The notes beneath the pieces were generated by a model. The model had not been told where the DNA came from, ran no database searches, and was given only the letters and a program-made list of their open reading frames with translations. A DNA stretch of 64,000 nucleotides from Elioraea sp. (GTDB taxonomy: Bacteria; Pseudomonadota; Alphaproteobacteria; Acetobacterales; Acetobacteraceae), in assembly GCF_022842375.1 (NCBI RefSeq), contig NZ_JALHPR010000009.1, positions 62,001-126,000 of the forward strand, read 5' to 3'. The position numbers were made by a program, and so were the translations under genes. Each line of letters starts with the position of its first letter. Position 1 is the first letter of the stretch. Below are positions 15,759-25,406 of the stretch, in pieces.

Positions 15759-17159
15759 CTACTCGCCTGCGAGCCTGACGGCGCTCACCGGCCCGGCGAG
15801 GCGGGTGAGCGCCGTCGCGTCGGCCGCCGTCTCGAGGGAGAGGATCGCCTGGGCAAGCTGCGCTGCCTTGGCGGGCGAGAGGATGGCATCGGCAAGCCCG
15901 TGGAACTTCCCGGCGAGCTCTGCGTCAGTCATGAAGTTGTCGGGCTCTCCCTTCGGCACCACCACCTTGGCGGTGAAGCTGCCCCGCGCGGTCTCGACCG
16001 TGGTGCGGCCAGACATGTTGCGGGGGAATTCCGCCTCGATCTCGGCGTCCTGGATGCAGCGGACGCGGCGGGCAAGCGCACGCACCACGGGGTCCGACAG
16101 CAGCGCGTAGCTTTCCCAGCCCATCGCGCCCGTCGCGAGTGCCGCGGCGACCACGAAGGGGCCCGAGAACTGGCCGTCGACCACGTTGGCGGGCTCGGCC
16201 TTCTTCGCCGCAGGCTCGCCGATCAGCAGCATGCCCTTGGCCGGCAGGTGCACCGTCACCGCCGTGATCTCCTCCGCCACCAGCCCGTGCTCGGCGCGCA
16301 GCATCAGTGCCGCGTCGATCGCGGCATGGCCGTAGCGGCAGGAAGGGTAGGGCTTCACGGCGGTGTGCATCAGTTCGAACACCTGGCCGAGATCGGCGAG
16401 CACGCGCTCGGGGTCAGGCGAGGGGGCGTAGGCACGAAGGAAGCCGTGCCGCCCCTCGATCGCCTCGGCCGCGCCGATGAACCCCTCGCGCGCAAGCAGT
16501 GCCGCCGTGAGGCCGGCCATCGCCGACCAGCCGACCTGGAAGCGCTTGGTCCACGCCCCGTTGACGAGGAACTGCAGGCTCCCCGCGGCCTGGCTGAGCG
16601 CGATGCCGAGCGCATCCTCGATGCCCCTGGCGTCGAGCCCGAACACGCGGGCAGCGGCAACCGCGCCGCCGAAGGCGCCGCAGGTGGCGGTCGGGTGGAA
16701 GCCGCGGTCGTAATGGGCACCGGCCGGAAGGGCGAGGGCGAGGCGGTTCGTCGCCTCGTAGCCGGCGACGATGCCGGCGAGCAGCTCCGCCCCCGAGGCG
16801 CCCGCGATCTCGGCGGCGGCGAGTGCGGCCGGGATCACCGGCGCGCCCGGGTGAAGGCTTCCCGCCGCGTGGGTGTCGTCGAAGTCGAGGGAGTGGGCGA
16901 GCGCACCGTTCATCAGCGCGGCACCCGCCGGGGTGTAGCGCGCGGCATCGCCGAACACCGCGGCGGTGCCGCCGGCAAGCCCCATGGCCCGCACGGCGGC
17001 GAGCAGTGCTGGCGTGCTCTCGGCGTCATGGCGGGCGCGGACGATGTTGCCGACGAGATCGAGCACAAGCGCCTTGGTGCGCGCGACGACTGGCTCTGGG
17101 AGGGAGGCCGTCTCGACACCGGCCGCCCAGGCGGCGAATTCCTTCGTGATGGCGCGCAT
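15759..17159 (-). CDS. MmgE/PrpD family protein
   Basis: A 466-residue MmgE/PrpD-fold protein (2-methylcitrate dehydratase, cis-aconitate decarboxylase and iminodisuccinate epimerase relatives). The all-helical first domain shows ALMNGALAHSLDFDDTHAAGSLHPGAPVIPAA-like sequence with the conserved Asp and His residues, plus GFHPTATCGAFGGAVAAA. The smaller lid domain carries YPSCRYGHAAIDAAL and the NVVDGQFSGPFVVAAAL region. The start at 17159 (MRAITKEF) matches family length; the longer upstream frame is not credible. It lies alone, so substrate and pathway cannot be deduced. It is convergent with the chemoreceptor. Confidence 0.9.
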   Translation of the reverse strand: MRAITKEFAAWAAGVETASLPEPVVARTKALVLDLVGNIVRARHDAESTPALLAAVRAMGLAGGTAAVFGDAARYTPAGAALMNGALAHSLDFDDTHAAGSLHPGAPVIPAALAAAEIAGASGAELLAGIVAGYEATNRLALALPAGAHYDRGFHPTATCGAFGGAVAAARVFGLDARGIEDALGIALSQAAGSLQFLVNGAWTKRFQVGWSAMAGLTAALLAREGFIGAAEAIEGRHGFLRAYAPSPDPERVLADLGQVFELMHTAVKPYPSCRYGHAAIDAALMLRAEHGLVAEEITAVTVHLPAKGMLLIGEPAAKKAEPANVVDGQFSGPFVVAAALATGAMGWESYALLSDPVVRALARRVRCIQDAEIEAEFPRNMSGRTTVETARGSFTAKVVVPKGEPDNFMTDAELAGKFHGLADAILSPAKAAQLAQAILSLETAADATALTRLAGPVSAVRLAGE

Positions 17160-17307
17160 GGGCTGGTTCCTCACCCCGTTCTTGGACGTCTCGCGATGTT
17201 CTAGCCGAGGTGGCGCTGGCCTGCCAGGGCAGTGCCCCGTCCGATGATCCCCGGCATGACCCAAGCGTGCGTTGAGAACCGCGCGTGGCGATGGCATGCA
17301 TGATGCC

Positions 17308-18282
17308 ATGACCGCGACTCGACGCACCCTCATCGCCACGATGCCAGCGCTGCTGCTGGCACGCGGCGCCGCCGCCAACGCCCAGCCCTTCGACCGCTGG
17401 CTCGCCGAGCTGCGCACCGAAGCGCGCGGCAAGGGCATCTCGCAGGGGACGGTGCAGACCGCACTCAACGCCATTGCGCCCATTCCCCGCATCATCGAGC
17501 TCGACCGTCGCCAGCCCGAAGGCACGCTCACCTGGGCGCAGTATCGCGACCGTGTGGTGGCCGAGCCGCGCATCGGCAACGGCCGCAAGGCGCATGCCGA
17601 GAACCGCACGCTGCTCGCCTCGGTCGAGCAGCGCTTCGGCGTCTCCTCGCGCACCATCACCGCGATCTGGGGTATCGAGACGAACTACGGCGCCAACACG
17701 GGCGGCTTCCCGGTGGTGCAGGCGCTCGCGACCCTCGCCTATGACGGGCGGCGCAGCAGCTATTTCCGCGGCGAATTGCTGAACGCACTGCGCATCCTCG
17801 ACCAGGGCCACATCGCGCATCCGCGCATGCTGGGCAGCTGGGCTGGCGCGATGGGCCAGCCGCAGTTCATGCCAGGGTCGTTCCTGTCCTATGCGGTCGA
17901 TTTCGACGGTGATGGCCGCCGCGACATCTGGGACAGCCGCGGCGACGCGCTCGGCTCGATCGGCAACTACCTCGCGCGGGCGGGCTCGTGGAAGCCGGGC
18001 GAGCCCTGGGGGTTCCAGGCGCGGCTGCCGCAGGGCTTCGCCATCGCGCAGGCCGATGCGCGGGCGAACCGGCCGCTCTCGGCCTGGGCCGCCGCCGGGG
18101 TCCGGCGTGCCGATGGCAGCGCGCTGCCGCGGGGCGAGATGCCGGCTGCGATCGCCGCACCCGACGGCGCACAGGGCCAGGCCTTCGTGCTGTTCGCCAA
18201 TGCGCAGGCCGTGCGGCGCTACAACAACAGCACATACTACGTGCTGGCCGTCGGTCTGCTCTCGGACCTCGTGGGCGGATGA
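17308..18282 (+). CDS. Lytic murein transglycosylase (MltB family)
   Basis: A 324-residue exported lytic transglycosylase. A signal peptide is present (TRRTLIATMPALLLA, residues 4-18). The glycoside hydrolase family 103 (MltB/SltB) domain includes the catalytic glutamate in IWGIETNYG (about residues 115-123), PVVQALATLAYDGRR, the SWAGAMGQPQFMPGSF block, and DGDGRRDIWDS. It cleaves the MurNAc-GlcNAc bond of peptidoglycan to anhydro-muropeptides. An in-frame ATG at 17296 is possible. It overlaps rlpA by 4 bp (ATGA), and rlpA plus a D,D-carboxypeptidase follow, forming a cell-wall remodelling operon. Confidence 0.92.
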   Translation: MTATRRTLIATMPALLLARGAAANAQPFDRWLAELRTEARGKGISQGTVQTALNAIAPIPRIIELDRRQPEGTLTWAQYRDRVVAEPRIGNGRKAHAENRTLLASVEQRFGVSSRTITAIWGIETNYGANTGGFPVVQALATLAYDGRRSSYFRGELLNALRILDQGHIAHPRMLGSWAGAMGQPQFMPGSFLSYAVDFDGDGRRDIWDSRGDALGSIGNYLARAGSWKPGEPWGFQARLPQGFAIAQADARANRPLSAWAAAGVRRADGSALPRGEMPAAIAAPDGAQGQAFVLFANAQAVRRYNNSTYYVLAVGLLSDLVGG

Positions 18283-19256
18283 GGGGGGCGGCCCTTCTCG
18301 CCGCCAGGCTGATCTGCGGCTCCGCCGCTGGAATTCTGGTGGCCGGCTGCGCCGAGGCAGGGTTCCTCGCACAGCTCGGCAAGAGTGCGACGGGCAGTGC
18401 CGCGCGCGATACCGGGCAGGGCGGCTTCGTGGTGGGCGAGCCCTACCAGGCAGCCGGCGTCTGGCATGCTCCTCGCGAGGACTACGCGCTCGATGAGACC
18501 GGGCTCGGCGTCGTCGTCGCCGTGCGGGCGGGCGCGCGCACCGCGAATGGCGAGGCAGCCGACCCGAACAAGCTCACCGCCCAGCACCCGACGCTGCAGC
18601 TTCCCGCCATCGTGCGCGTCACCAACCTCGAGAATGGCCGGTCGGTGCTGCTGCGCGTGAACGATCGTGGCCCGGCCGAGCCTGGCCGGCTGATCGGCCT
18701 CTCGCCGCAGGGAGGGCGCCTGCTTGGCTTCCCGGCGCGCGGGGCGGCGCAGGTGCGCGTGCAGGTGGTCGGTGCCGAGAGCAGGCAGGTCGCGGCGGAG
18801 GCTCGGGCCCGCACGCCCATTCCGGCATCGCAACAGATAGCCATCGCCCCGGCCCCGCGCCCGGCTGTGCAGGCAGAGGCGCTGCCGCCACCGCCAGGTG
18901 CGCGGGTCGCGACCAGTCCGCGCAGCGCGGCACCGTTGCCGGCCCCCCCGCCAACGTCGGCGGTGCAACTCGCCTCCCTGCCAACGGAGCGCCTGCCCGA
19001 CACATTGACGCAGAGCTATGCCGCCCCCGGCACGCTCTGGGTCCAGGCGGGCGCCTTCGGCAACGCCCAGAACGCGGAACGGATGCGCGCGCGCCTCTCG
19101 GGCGTGGGTCCTTCCCGCGCCGTGCCGCTGACGAGCGGAGGCCGCACGCTCTGGCGCGTGCGCGTTGGGCCTGCCGCCTCGGTGGGGGACGCTGACAGGC
19201 TGCTTGCCGCGGCGATCCGCGCCGGGGCGAACGAGGCCCGCATCATCGTCGATTGA
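18279..19256 (+). CDS. rlpA: RlpA-like septal lipoprotein
   Basis: A 325-residue lipoprotein with a lipobox LVAGC (near residue 24). The double-psi beta-barrel of the RlpA family follows (about 55-165), with GLGVVVAV, LPAIVRVTNLENGRSVLLRVNDRGP and GRLIGLSPQGGRLLGF; the NDRGP motif contains the usual catalytic Asp. A proline/alanine-rich linker leads to a C-terminal SPOR domain (WVQAGAFGNAQNAERMRARL to the end) that binds denuded glycan at division sites. RlpA can act as a lytic transglycosylase on stem-less glycan. Translation is coupled to the upstream MltB gene. Confidence 0.92.
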   Translation: MRGAALLAARLICGSAAGILVAGCAEAGFLAQLGKSATGSAARDTGQGGFVVGEPYQAAGVWHAPREDYALDETGLGVVVAVRAGARTANGEAADPNKLTAQHPTLQLPAIVRVTNLENGRSVLLRVNDRGPAEPGRLIGLSPQGGRLLGFPARGAAQVRVQVVGAESRQVAAEARARTPIPASQQIAIAPAPRPAVQAEALPPPPGARVATSPRSAAPLPAPPPTSAVQLASLPTERLPDTLTQSYAAPGTLWVQAGAFGNAQNAERMRARLSGVGPSRAVPLTSGGRTLWRVRVGPAASVGDADRLLAAAIRAGANEARIIVD

Positions 19257-19272
19257 AGCGCAGGAGGACCGC

Positions 19273-20514
19273 ATGCCCGATCAGCCGATCACAGGAACCC
19301 GTCGCTGCCTGCTTCTCGCCGGTCCCGCCGCCATCCTCGCGACACCCGCCGTGGCGCAGCAGCAGCAGCGCCCTGCCCAGCGACCGCCCCAGCGACCGCA
19401 GGCGCAGCGCCCCCCGGCGCCGCAGGGCACGCCGGCCAGCACCCCGCTTGGGCCGCTCGACACGCTCGCCCGCCACGCGCTGATCGTCGATTTCGAAACC
19501 GGCGCGACGCTGCTCGAGAAGGACGCCGAGGTGTCGATGCCGCCCGCCTCGATGAGCAAGCTGATGACCGCCTACGTGGTGTTCGAGAAGCTCCGCGAAG
19601 GCCGGCTGACCATGGCCACCGAGCTGCCGGTGAGCGAGCGCGCCTGGCGCATGGGCGGGTCCAAGATGTTCGTCGAGGTCGGCCAGACCGTGCGGGTCGA
19701 CGATCTGCTCCGCGGCGTCATCGTCCAGTCCGGCAACGATGCCTGCATCGTGCTCGCCGAGGCAATCAGCGGCTCTGAGGAAGCCTTCGCCGAGATGATG
19801 ACGGCGCGTGCGCGGGCCATCGGCATGACGCAGACGACGCTGCGCAATTCGACGGGCTGGCCCGATCCGAACCACCGCATGTCATGCCGCGACCTCGCAA
19901 TCCTCTCGGCCCGCATCATCCATGACTTCCCGGAATACTACCGCCTCTACAGCGAAAGATCCTTCCGCTTCGCCAACATCACCCAGGAGAACCGCAACCC
20001 GCTGCTCTACCGCAATGTCGGCGCCGATGGGCTCAAGACCGGGCACACGGAGGAAAGCGGCTATGGCCTCGCTGCGTCCGCCATCCAGGGCGGGCGGCGG
20101 GTGATCATGGTGGTCAACGGGCTGCCCTCGATGCGCCTGCGTGGCGAGGAGAGCGAGCGGCTGGTCGGCTGGGCGTTCCGCGAGTTCGAGAACGTGCGCC
20201 TGTTCGGCGCGGCCGAGACGGTCGAGGAAGCCCCGGTACATCTGGGCGAGCGGTCGACCGTGCCGCTCGTCGCCGGGCGTGACCTCGTGATGACCGTGCC
20301 GCGCGCCTGGCGCCGCAATGCGCAGATCGCGGTGCGCTACGCCGCCCCCGTGAAGGCGCCGGTGATGCGCGGAACCGAGATCGGCAAGCTCGAAGTGTCG
20401 GGTCAGGGCGTGCCGGCCATGTCGGTGCCGCTCTATGCCGGGGCCGATGTGCCGCGGCTCGGCTTCGTTCCCCGCATCGGTGCCGGGCTGAGGCATCTCG
20501 TCTTCGGCACCTGA
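19273..20514 (+). CDS. D-alanyl-D-alanine carboxypeptidase (PBP5/6-type)
   Basis: A 413-residue low-molecular-weight penicillin-binding protein. A signal peptide (TRRCLLLAGPAAILATPAVA) ends near residue 28 and is followed by a Gln/Pro/Arg-rich linker. The serine peptidase S11 motifs are S93-M-S-K96, S153-G-N155 and K255-T-G. A C-terminal beta domain of the PBP5_C type follows (from about 310) and the end may be a membrane-associated amphipathic helix. It removes the terminal D-Ala from peptidoglycan pentapeptides in the periplasm. It starts 16 bp after rlpA with an AGGAGG site, third gene of the operon. Confidence 0.95.
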   Translation: MPDQPITGTRRCLLLAGPAAILATPAVAQQQQRPAQRPPQRPQAQRPPAPQGTPASTPLGPLDTLARHALIVDFETGATLLEKDAEVSMPPASMSKLMTAYVVFEKLREGRLTMATELPVSERAWRMGGSKMFVEVGQTVRVDDLLRGVIVQSGNDACIVLAEAISGSEEAFAEMMTARARAIGMTQTTLRNSTGWPDPNHRMSCRDLAILSARIIHDFPEYYRLYSERSFRFANITQENRNPLLYRNVGADGLKTGHTEESGYGLAASAIQGGRRVIMVVNGLPSMRLRGEESERLVGWAFREFENVRLFGAAETVEEAPVHLGERSTVPLVAGRDLVMTVPRAWRRNAQIAVRYAAPVKAPVMRGTEIGKLEVSGQGVPAMSVPLYAGADVPRLGFVPRIGAGLRHLVFGT

Positions 20515-20533
20515 CCGGCCTACCCTGCGCGCG

Positions 20534-21169
20534 ATGCGGGGACGGTTCATCACACTCGAGGGCGGCGAGGGGGCAGGCAAGACGACGCAGCGCGCGCGGC
20601 TCGCCGCGATGCTGCGCGAGGCTGGCCGCGAGGTGGTCGAGACGCGCGAGCCTGGCGGCGAGGCGGGGGCGGAGGCGATCCGCACGCTGCTGGTATCGGG
20701 CGAGCCCGGGCGGTGGGAGCCGGTGGCGGAGACGCTGCTGCACTATGCCGCCCGCGCCCAGCATGTCGCTCGGGTGATCGCACCCGCGCTCGCGCGCGGT
20801 GCCTGGGTGATCTCTGATCGTTTCGCCGACAGCACGGCCGTGTACCAGGGTGCGGGTCAGGGGGTGGCGGCCGCGACGATCCGCGCGATCGATGCCGCAT
20901 CCCTCGCCGGGTTCGCGCCCGACCTGACGCTGATCCTCGACATCCCTGTCGCCGATGGCCTCGCGCGCGCCGCCGCGCGCGCCGATACGAACCGCTACGA
21001 GCGGTTCGATGCCGCCTTCCATGGCCGCATCCGCGAGGGGTTCCTTGCCATCGCGCGCGCCGAGCCCGGGCGCTGCGCGGTGATCGATGCCACGCGCCCG
21101 CTCGATGACGTCGCACGCGCGATCGGCGAGGCGGTCGGCGCGCGGCTTGGCGTCACGCTCCCGGCATGA
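20534..21169 (+). CDS. tmk: Thymidylate kinase
   Basis: A 211-residue dTMP kinase that makes dTDP from dTMP and ATP. The P-loop is LEGGEGAGKTTQ (residues 8-19), the DR(Y/F) motif is SDRFADSTAVYQG near 93-105, TREPGG is near 37-42, and the LID region has arginines around ARADTNRYERF. The gene follows the carboxypeptidase by 19 bp and overlaps holB by ATGA, the widespread tmk-holB pairing. Confidence 0.97.
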   Translation: MRGRFITLEGGEGAGKTTQRARLAAMLREAGREVVETREPGGEAGAEAIRTLLVSGEPGRWEPVAETLLHYAARAQHVARVIAPALARGAWVISDRFADSTAVYQGAGQGVAAATIRAIDAASLAGFAPDLTLILDIPVADGLARAAARADTNRYERFDAAFHGRIREGFLAIARAEPGRCAVIDATRPLDDVARAIGEAVGARLGVTLPA

Positions 21170-22182
21170 CGCCAGCAGAGGAGACCACGCTGCTCGGCCA
21201 TGGCGGGGCGGCAGAGGCCTTCGCCGCTGCCTGGGGCACCGGGCGGCTGCATCATGCGTGGCTGATCGGCGGGCCGCCGGGTATCGGCAAGGCGACGCTC
21301 GCATTCCGCGCGGCACGCTGGGTTCTTGCCGGCGGGCCGGCATCGGCGGAACCACTCGGCCTTCCTGCCAACCATTCCGTCGCGCGCAAGGTCGCGCATG
21401 GCAGCCACCCCGACCTCCGCGTCGTCACCCGCGCCGAGAACGCCAAGACCGGCCGCCTCTACAGCGAGATCAGGGTCGACGACATCCGCGCGATGACGGA
21501 GTTCCTGCGCCTGACCGGGGCCGAGAGCCCCTGGCGCGTGGCGATCGTCGACCCGGCGGACGAACTCTCGACCGAGGCGGCCAACGCGCTTCTGAAGATC
21601 CTTGAAGAGCCTCCCGCCCGCGCGCTGATCCTGCTGGTCGCGCATGCGCCCGCCAGGCTGCTGCCGACGATCAGGAGCCGTTGCCGGCGGCTGATGGTGA
21701 AGCCGCTCGCGACCGCCGATGTCGCCTCCCTCATGGCGCGTCTCGCCCCGGCCCTGCCGCCGGCTGAGGCAGAGGCGGCGGCCGCTCTCTCCGGCGGGTC
21801 GATCGGCCGTGCGCTCGCGCTGGCAGAGGGCGGGGCGGCGGAGCTGTCGGCCGCCCTCACGCGGGTGTTCCAGGGCCTTCCCGGGCTCGACCAGGCCTCT
21901 GCCCATGCGCTGGCCGACAGGCTGGCGAGGCCGGGATCGGAGGAGGGGTTCGCGCTCTTCCTCGCCCTGCTCCGCGACAGGATCGCTGCGCTTGCAAAGG
22001 CGGCAGCGACCGGCCGGGCGGATGCGATCGCCCGGCTTCGCCCGCTTGAAGAGTGGGGAACGCTATGGGAGAAGGTCGGGCGCATGGCGCGCCTTGCCGA
22101 CGCGCTGAACCTCGATCGCAAGCAGGCTGTGCTCTCGGTTCTCCAGGCGCTTCGGCCAGGTGCGGCGCTCGACGCGCCCTGA
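21166..22182 (+). CDS. holB: DNA polymerase III delta' subunit
   Basis: A 338-residue clamp-loader subunit. The N-terminal AAA+ fold has GRLHHAWLIGGPPGIGKAT (residues 26-44). IRVDDIRAMTEFL, the ADELSTEAANALLKILEEPP sensor block and a later SRCRRL motif follow. The C-terminal helical domain is conserved only in pattern. The classical zinc cysteines of the delta' module are not visible, as in many alphaproteobacteria. It works with DnaX and HolA to load the sliding clamp. Coupled to tmk upstream; metG begins 33 bp downstream. Confidence 0.95.
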   Translation: MTPAEETTLLGHGGAAEAFAAAWGTGRLHHAWLIGGPPGIGKATLAFRAARWVLAGGPASAEPLGLPANHSVARKVAHGSHPDLRVVTRAENAKTGRLYSEIRVDDIRAMTEFLRLTGAESPWRVAIVDPADELSTEAANALLKILEEPPARALILLVAHAPARLLPTIRSRCRRLMVKPLATADVASLMARLAPALPPAEAEAAAALSGGSIGRALALAEGGAAELSAALTRVFQGLPGLDQASAHALADRLARPGSEEGFALFLALLRDRIAALAKAAATGRADAIARLRPLEEWGTLWEKVGRMARLADALNLDRKQAVLSVLQALRPGAALDAP

Positions 22183-22215
22183 GATGAAGGGCGCGGAGAT
22201 GAGCAGCCAGGAAGA

Positions 22216-23760
22216 ATGATGCAGAACCAGCGCTATTACGTCACGACGCCGATCTACTACGTCAACGACGTTCCCCATATCGGCCATGCCTACACGACGC
22301 TCGCAGCCGATGTGCTGGCGCGGTTCATGCGGCTCGACGGGCGAGACGTGTTCTTCCTCACCGGCACCGACGAGCATGGCCAGAAGGTCGAGAAGGCAGC
22401 CGCCGCGCGGGGCATGGAACCCAAGCCCTTCACCGACGAGGTGAGCGCCAATTTCCGCGGCCTCGCCGAGGCGATGGGGTTCTCCAACGACGATTTCATC
22501 CGTACGACCGAGCCGCGGCACTACCGCGCCTGCGAGGAGTTGTGGCGCCGCATCGTGGCCGCCGGCGATCTCTATCTCGGCGACTATGGCGGCTGGTACG
22601 CCGTGCGCGACGAGGCGTTCTATCGCGAGAGCGAGACAACGGTGGGCGACGACGGGGTCCGCCTTGCTCCGACTGGCGCGCCGGTGGAGTGGGTGAAGGA
22701 GCCGTCATGGTTCTTCCGCCTCTCCGCTTGGCAGGAGCGTCTGCTCGCCTTCTACGAGGCCAACCCAGACTTCATCGCCCCGGAGAGCCGGCGCAACGAG
22801 GTGCTGTCGTTCGTCCGCTCCGGCCTCGAGGACCTGTCGGTCAGCCGCACCAGCTTCGGCTGGGGCGTGCCGGTGCCCGAGAGCCCCGGCCACGTGATGT
22901 ATGTCTGGCTCGATGCGCTGACGAACTACGTCACCGCCACCGGCTGGCCTGACGGGAATACCGCACGGTCAGGCTTCTGGCCGGCAGACCTCCACCTCGT
23001 CGGCAAGGACATCCTCCGCTTCCACGCCGTCTACTGGCCCGCCTTCCTGATGAGCGCCGGCCTTGCCCCGCCGAAGCGCGTGTTCGCCCATGGGTGGTGG
23101 ACGGTCGAGGGGCAGAAGATGTCGAAGTCCCTCGGCAACGTGGTCGACCCGCATGCGGTGATCGCCGAGTTCGGGCGCGACGCGTTCCGCTTCTTCCTGC
23201 TGCGCGAGATCCATTTCGGCGCCGATGGCGACTTCTCCCGCCGGGGGATGCTGCGGCGGCTGAACGTCGACCTCGCCAATGAGTTCGGCAACCTCGCCCA
23301 GCGCACGCTCGGCTTCATCGCGCGCAACTGCGGCGGCATGCTGCCGGCCCCGGGGCCGCTCTCGGCCGATGACCGGGCGCTGCTCGACGCCGCCGCCGCG
23401 CTGCTCCCGACGCTGCGGGCCGAGATTGGGCGCCAGGCCTTCCACGCGGCGCTGGAGGCCGTGTGGTCGGTGATCCGCGACGCCAACGCCTATATCGACC
23501 GCGAGGCGCCCTGGACGCTGCGCAAGACCGACCAGGTGCGCATGGGCACGGTGCTGTGGACGCTGGTCGAGCTCCTCCGTCGGCTGGCCATCCTGCTCCA
23601 GCCGGTGATGCCGGAGACGATGGCAAAGCTGCTCGACCAGCTCGCCATCACCGACCGGAGCTTCGCCTCGCTCGCGGTGCCGATGGAGGGCGAGGTCGCG
23701 CTGCCGGCGCCGAGCCCGCTGTTCCGCAAGATCGACGACGCGGCCGGGCAGGGGGGCTGA
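22216..23760 (+). CDS. metG: Methionyl-tRNA synthetase
   Basis: A 514-residue class I synthetase that charges tRNA-Met. The HIGH motif is PHIGHAYT (20-27) and KMSKS is at 301-305. The connective domain has no zinc-knuckle cysteines (GDYGGWYAVRDEAFY), so this is the zinc-free short form. The anticodon-binding helical domain is C-terminal and there is no tRNA-binding (Arc1p-like) extension. Two consecutive ATGs at 22216 and 22219 are possible starts. Its TGA overlaps the tatD ATG by one base. Confidence 0.97.
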   Translation: MMQNQRYYVTTPIYYVNDVPHIGHAYTTLAADVLARFMRLDGRDVFFLTGTDEHGQKVEKAAAARGMEPKPFTDEVSANFRGLAEAMGFSNDDFIRTTEPRHYRACEELWRRIVAAGDLYLGDYGGWYAVRDEAFYRESETTVGDDGVRLAPTGAPVEWVKEPSWFFRLSAWQERLLAFYEANPDFIAPESRRNEVLSFVRSGLEDLSVSRTSFGWGVPVPESPGHVMYVWLDALTNYVTATGWPDGNTARSGFWPADLHLVGKDILRFHAVYWPAFLMSAGLAPPKRVFAHGWWTVEGQKMSKSLGNVVDPHAVIAEFGRDAFRFFLLREIHFGADGDFSRRGMLRRLNVDLANEFGNLAQRTLGFIARNCGGMLPAPGPLSADDRALLDAAAALLPTLRAEIGRQAFHAALEAVWSVIRDANAYIDREAPWTLRKTDQVRMGTVLWTLVELLRRLAILLQPVMPETMAKLLDQLAITDRSFASLAVPMEGEVALPAPSPLFRKIDDAAGQGG

Positions 23761-24548
23761 TGCTGATCGACAGCCACTGCCATCTCGACCATTGGGAAGA
23801 GGCGGAGCGTCCCGGCCTGATCGCGCGCGCGGGTGAAGCCGGCGTGGGCACGCTGATCACCATCGGCGTGCGGATGCGCCAGGCGGCGCTGCTGAAATCG
23901 ATCGCCGAGGCGTTCCCGAACGTGTGGTGCACGGTGGGCATCCACCCGCACAACGCCGGCGAGGAGCCTGTGCCGGAGGTGGCCGATCTCGTGGCGTTGG
24001 CCGATCACCCGCGCGTCGTCGGCATCGGCGAAAGCGGGCTCGACTACCACTATGACAAGGCGCCACGGGACGTTGCGGCTGAAAGTTTCCGCAGCCACAT
24101 CCGTGCCGCACGCGAAACGGGCCTGCCGCTCGTCGTCCATGCACGTGACGCTGATGCCGATATCTCGCGGATATTGCAGGAAGAGCATGACCGGGGAGGG
24201 GCCTTCCCATTCCTATTGCACTGCTTCAGTTCCGGCCGCCAGCTCGCTGAGGATGCGGTAAAGATTGGCGGTCATGTCAGCTTCTCCGGCATCATTACCT
24301 TCCGCCGGTCCGACGACCTCCGCGCACTCGCCCGCGACCTGCCGGAGGATCGGCTTCTGGTCGAGACCGATGCGCCGTACCTCGCACCCGAGCCCTGGCG
24401 CGGCAAGCGCTGCGAGCCGGCCATGGTGGCGCAGACCGCCAAGGCACTCGCTTCCGTGCGTGGCCTCACCATGCCGGCGCTGGCCGACCTGACGGCCGCC
24501 AACACGCAGCGGCTGTTCAGCCGGCTTCGGGTCGCAGAGGCGGCGTGA
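23760..24548 (+). CDS. tatD: TatD-family metal-dependent DNase
   Basis: A 262-residue TIM-barrel hydrolase. Metal ligands are the DSHCHLD start (residues 4-10), the glutamate in GIGESGLDYHYD near 93, His in VVHARDADADI, His in LLHCFSS, and Asp in LVETDAPYLAPEP near 207. TatD/YcfH proteins have 3'-5' exonuclease or deoxyribonuclease activity and are linked to DNA repair or D-aminoacyl hydrolysis in some species. The position next to metG is widely conserved. The downstream MBL gene starts within its stop codon (GTGA). Confidence 0.93.
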   Translation: MLIDSHCHLDHWEEAERPGLIARAGEAGVGTLITIGVRMRQAALLKSIAEAFPNVWCTVGIHPHNAGEEPVPEVADLVALADHPRVVGIGESGLDYHYDKAPRDVAAESFRSHIRAARETGLPLVVHARDADADISRILQEEHDRGGAFPFLLHCFSSGRQLAEDAVKIGGHVSFSGIITFRRSDDLRALARDLPEDRLLVETDAPYLAPEPWRGKRCEPAMVAQTAKALASVRGLTMPALADLTAANTQRLFSRLRVAEAA

Positions 24549-25315
24549 AGGTCATCGTCCTTGGCTGCGGCAGCTCTGGCGGCGTGCCGCTCATCGGCGG
24601 CCGATGGGGCGCCTGCGACCCGGCCGATCCGCGGAACCGGCGCAGCCGCGCCTCGGTGCTGGTCGAGATCGAGGGCAAGACCATCCTGATCGATACGCCG
24701 CCCGACATGCGAACCCAGCTCCTGGCGGCGGAGCGTTGGCGGATCGACGCGGTGCTCTACACCCATTCCCACGCCGACCACATCATGGGCCTCGACGACC
24801 TCCGCTCCATCAACCGCATGAAGGGCGAGAGCCTTCCCGTGTTCGCCGACGCGCCGACCCTCACCGATCTCGCGAGGCGCTTCGACTATGCCTTTGCGCC
24901 GCTGAAACCCGGGGCCAGCTTCTACCGGCCGGTGCTGGTGCCGCACGAGATCGTTCCTGGCGCGCGGTTCGAGGCGGCCGGCATCGAGGTGCTTCCCATC
25001 AAGCAGGACCATGGCTTCATGCCGAGCCTGGGCTTCCGCATCGGCGAGTTCGCGTATTCGACCGATGTGCTGGACCTCGACGAGACGGCGCTGGCAGCAC
25101 TCGAGGGCGTGCGCACCTGGATCGTCGGCTGCTTCCAGGAGCAGCCGCACGTGACGCACGCGCATCTTGCGCGCGTGTTCGCCTGGGTCGCGCGCCTGAA
25201 GCCCGCGCGCACGGTGCTGACCCACATGGGCGAGAGCTTCGACTATGCGACGCTCGCGGCAAAGCTTCCGCCTGGCGTCGAGCCTGGCTTCGACGGGCTG
25301 GTGCTGGACGCCTGA
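24545..25315 (+). CDS. PhnP-like metallo-beta-lactamase-fold hydrolase
   Basis: A 256-residue MBL-fold phosphodiesterase-type enzyme. The N-terminal LGCGSSGGVP (residues 6-15) is typical of the PhnP/RNase Z-like branch. The di-metal motif is THSHADH (73-79), with Asp in YSTDVLDLDE and His in VLTHMG as further ligands. It starts at GTG overlapping tatD by 4 bp, an arrangement common in alphaproteobacteria (metG-tatD-MBL). A cyclic phosphodiesterase role is known for PhnP; the substrate here is not established. Confidence 0.88.
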   Translation: MKVIVLGCGSSGGVPLIGGRWGACDPADPRNRRSRASVLVEIEGKTILIDTPPDMRTQLLAAERWRIDAVLYTHSHADHIMGLDDLRSINRMKGESLPVFADAPTLTDLARRFDYAFAPLKPGASFYRPVLVPHEIVPGARFEAAGIEVLPIKQDHGFMPSLGFRIGEFAYSTDVLDLDETALAALEGVRTWIVGCFQEQPHVTHAHLARVFAWVARLKPARTVLTHMGESFDYATLAAKLPPGVEPGFDGLVLDA

Positions 25316-25406
25316 GTGCCGCCTCGGACAGTATCCGTATTTTCCATAATCATGATTAGCGGACATTTGGAGCGCTGTGAACAGGCCTGGCCGGGAGGAA
25401 CGCCGC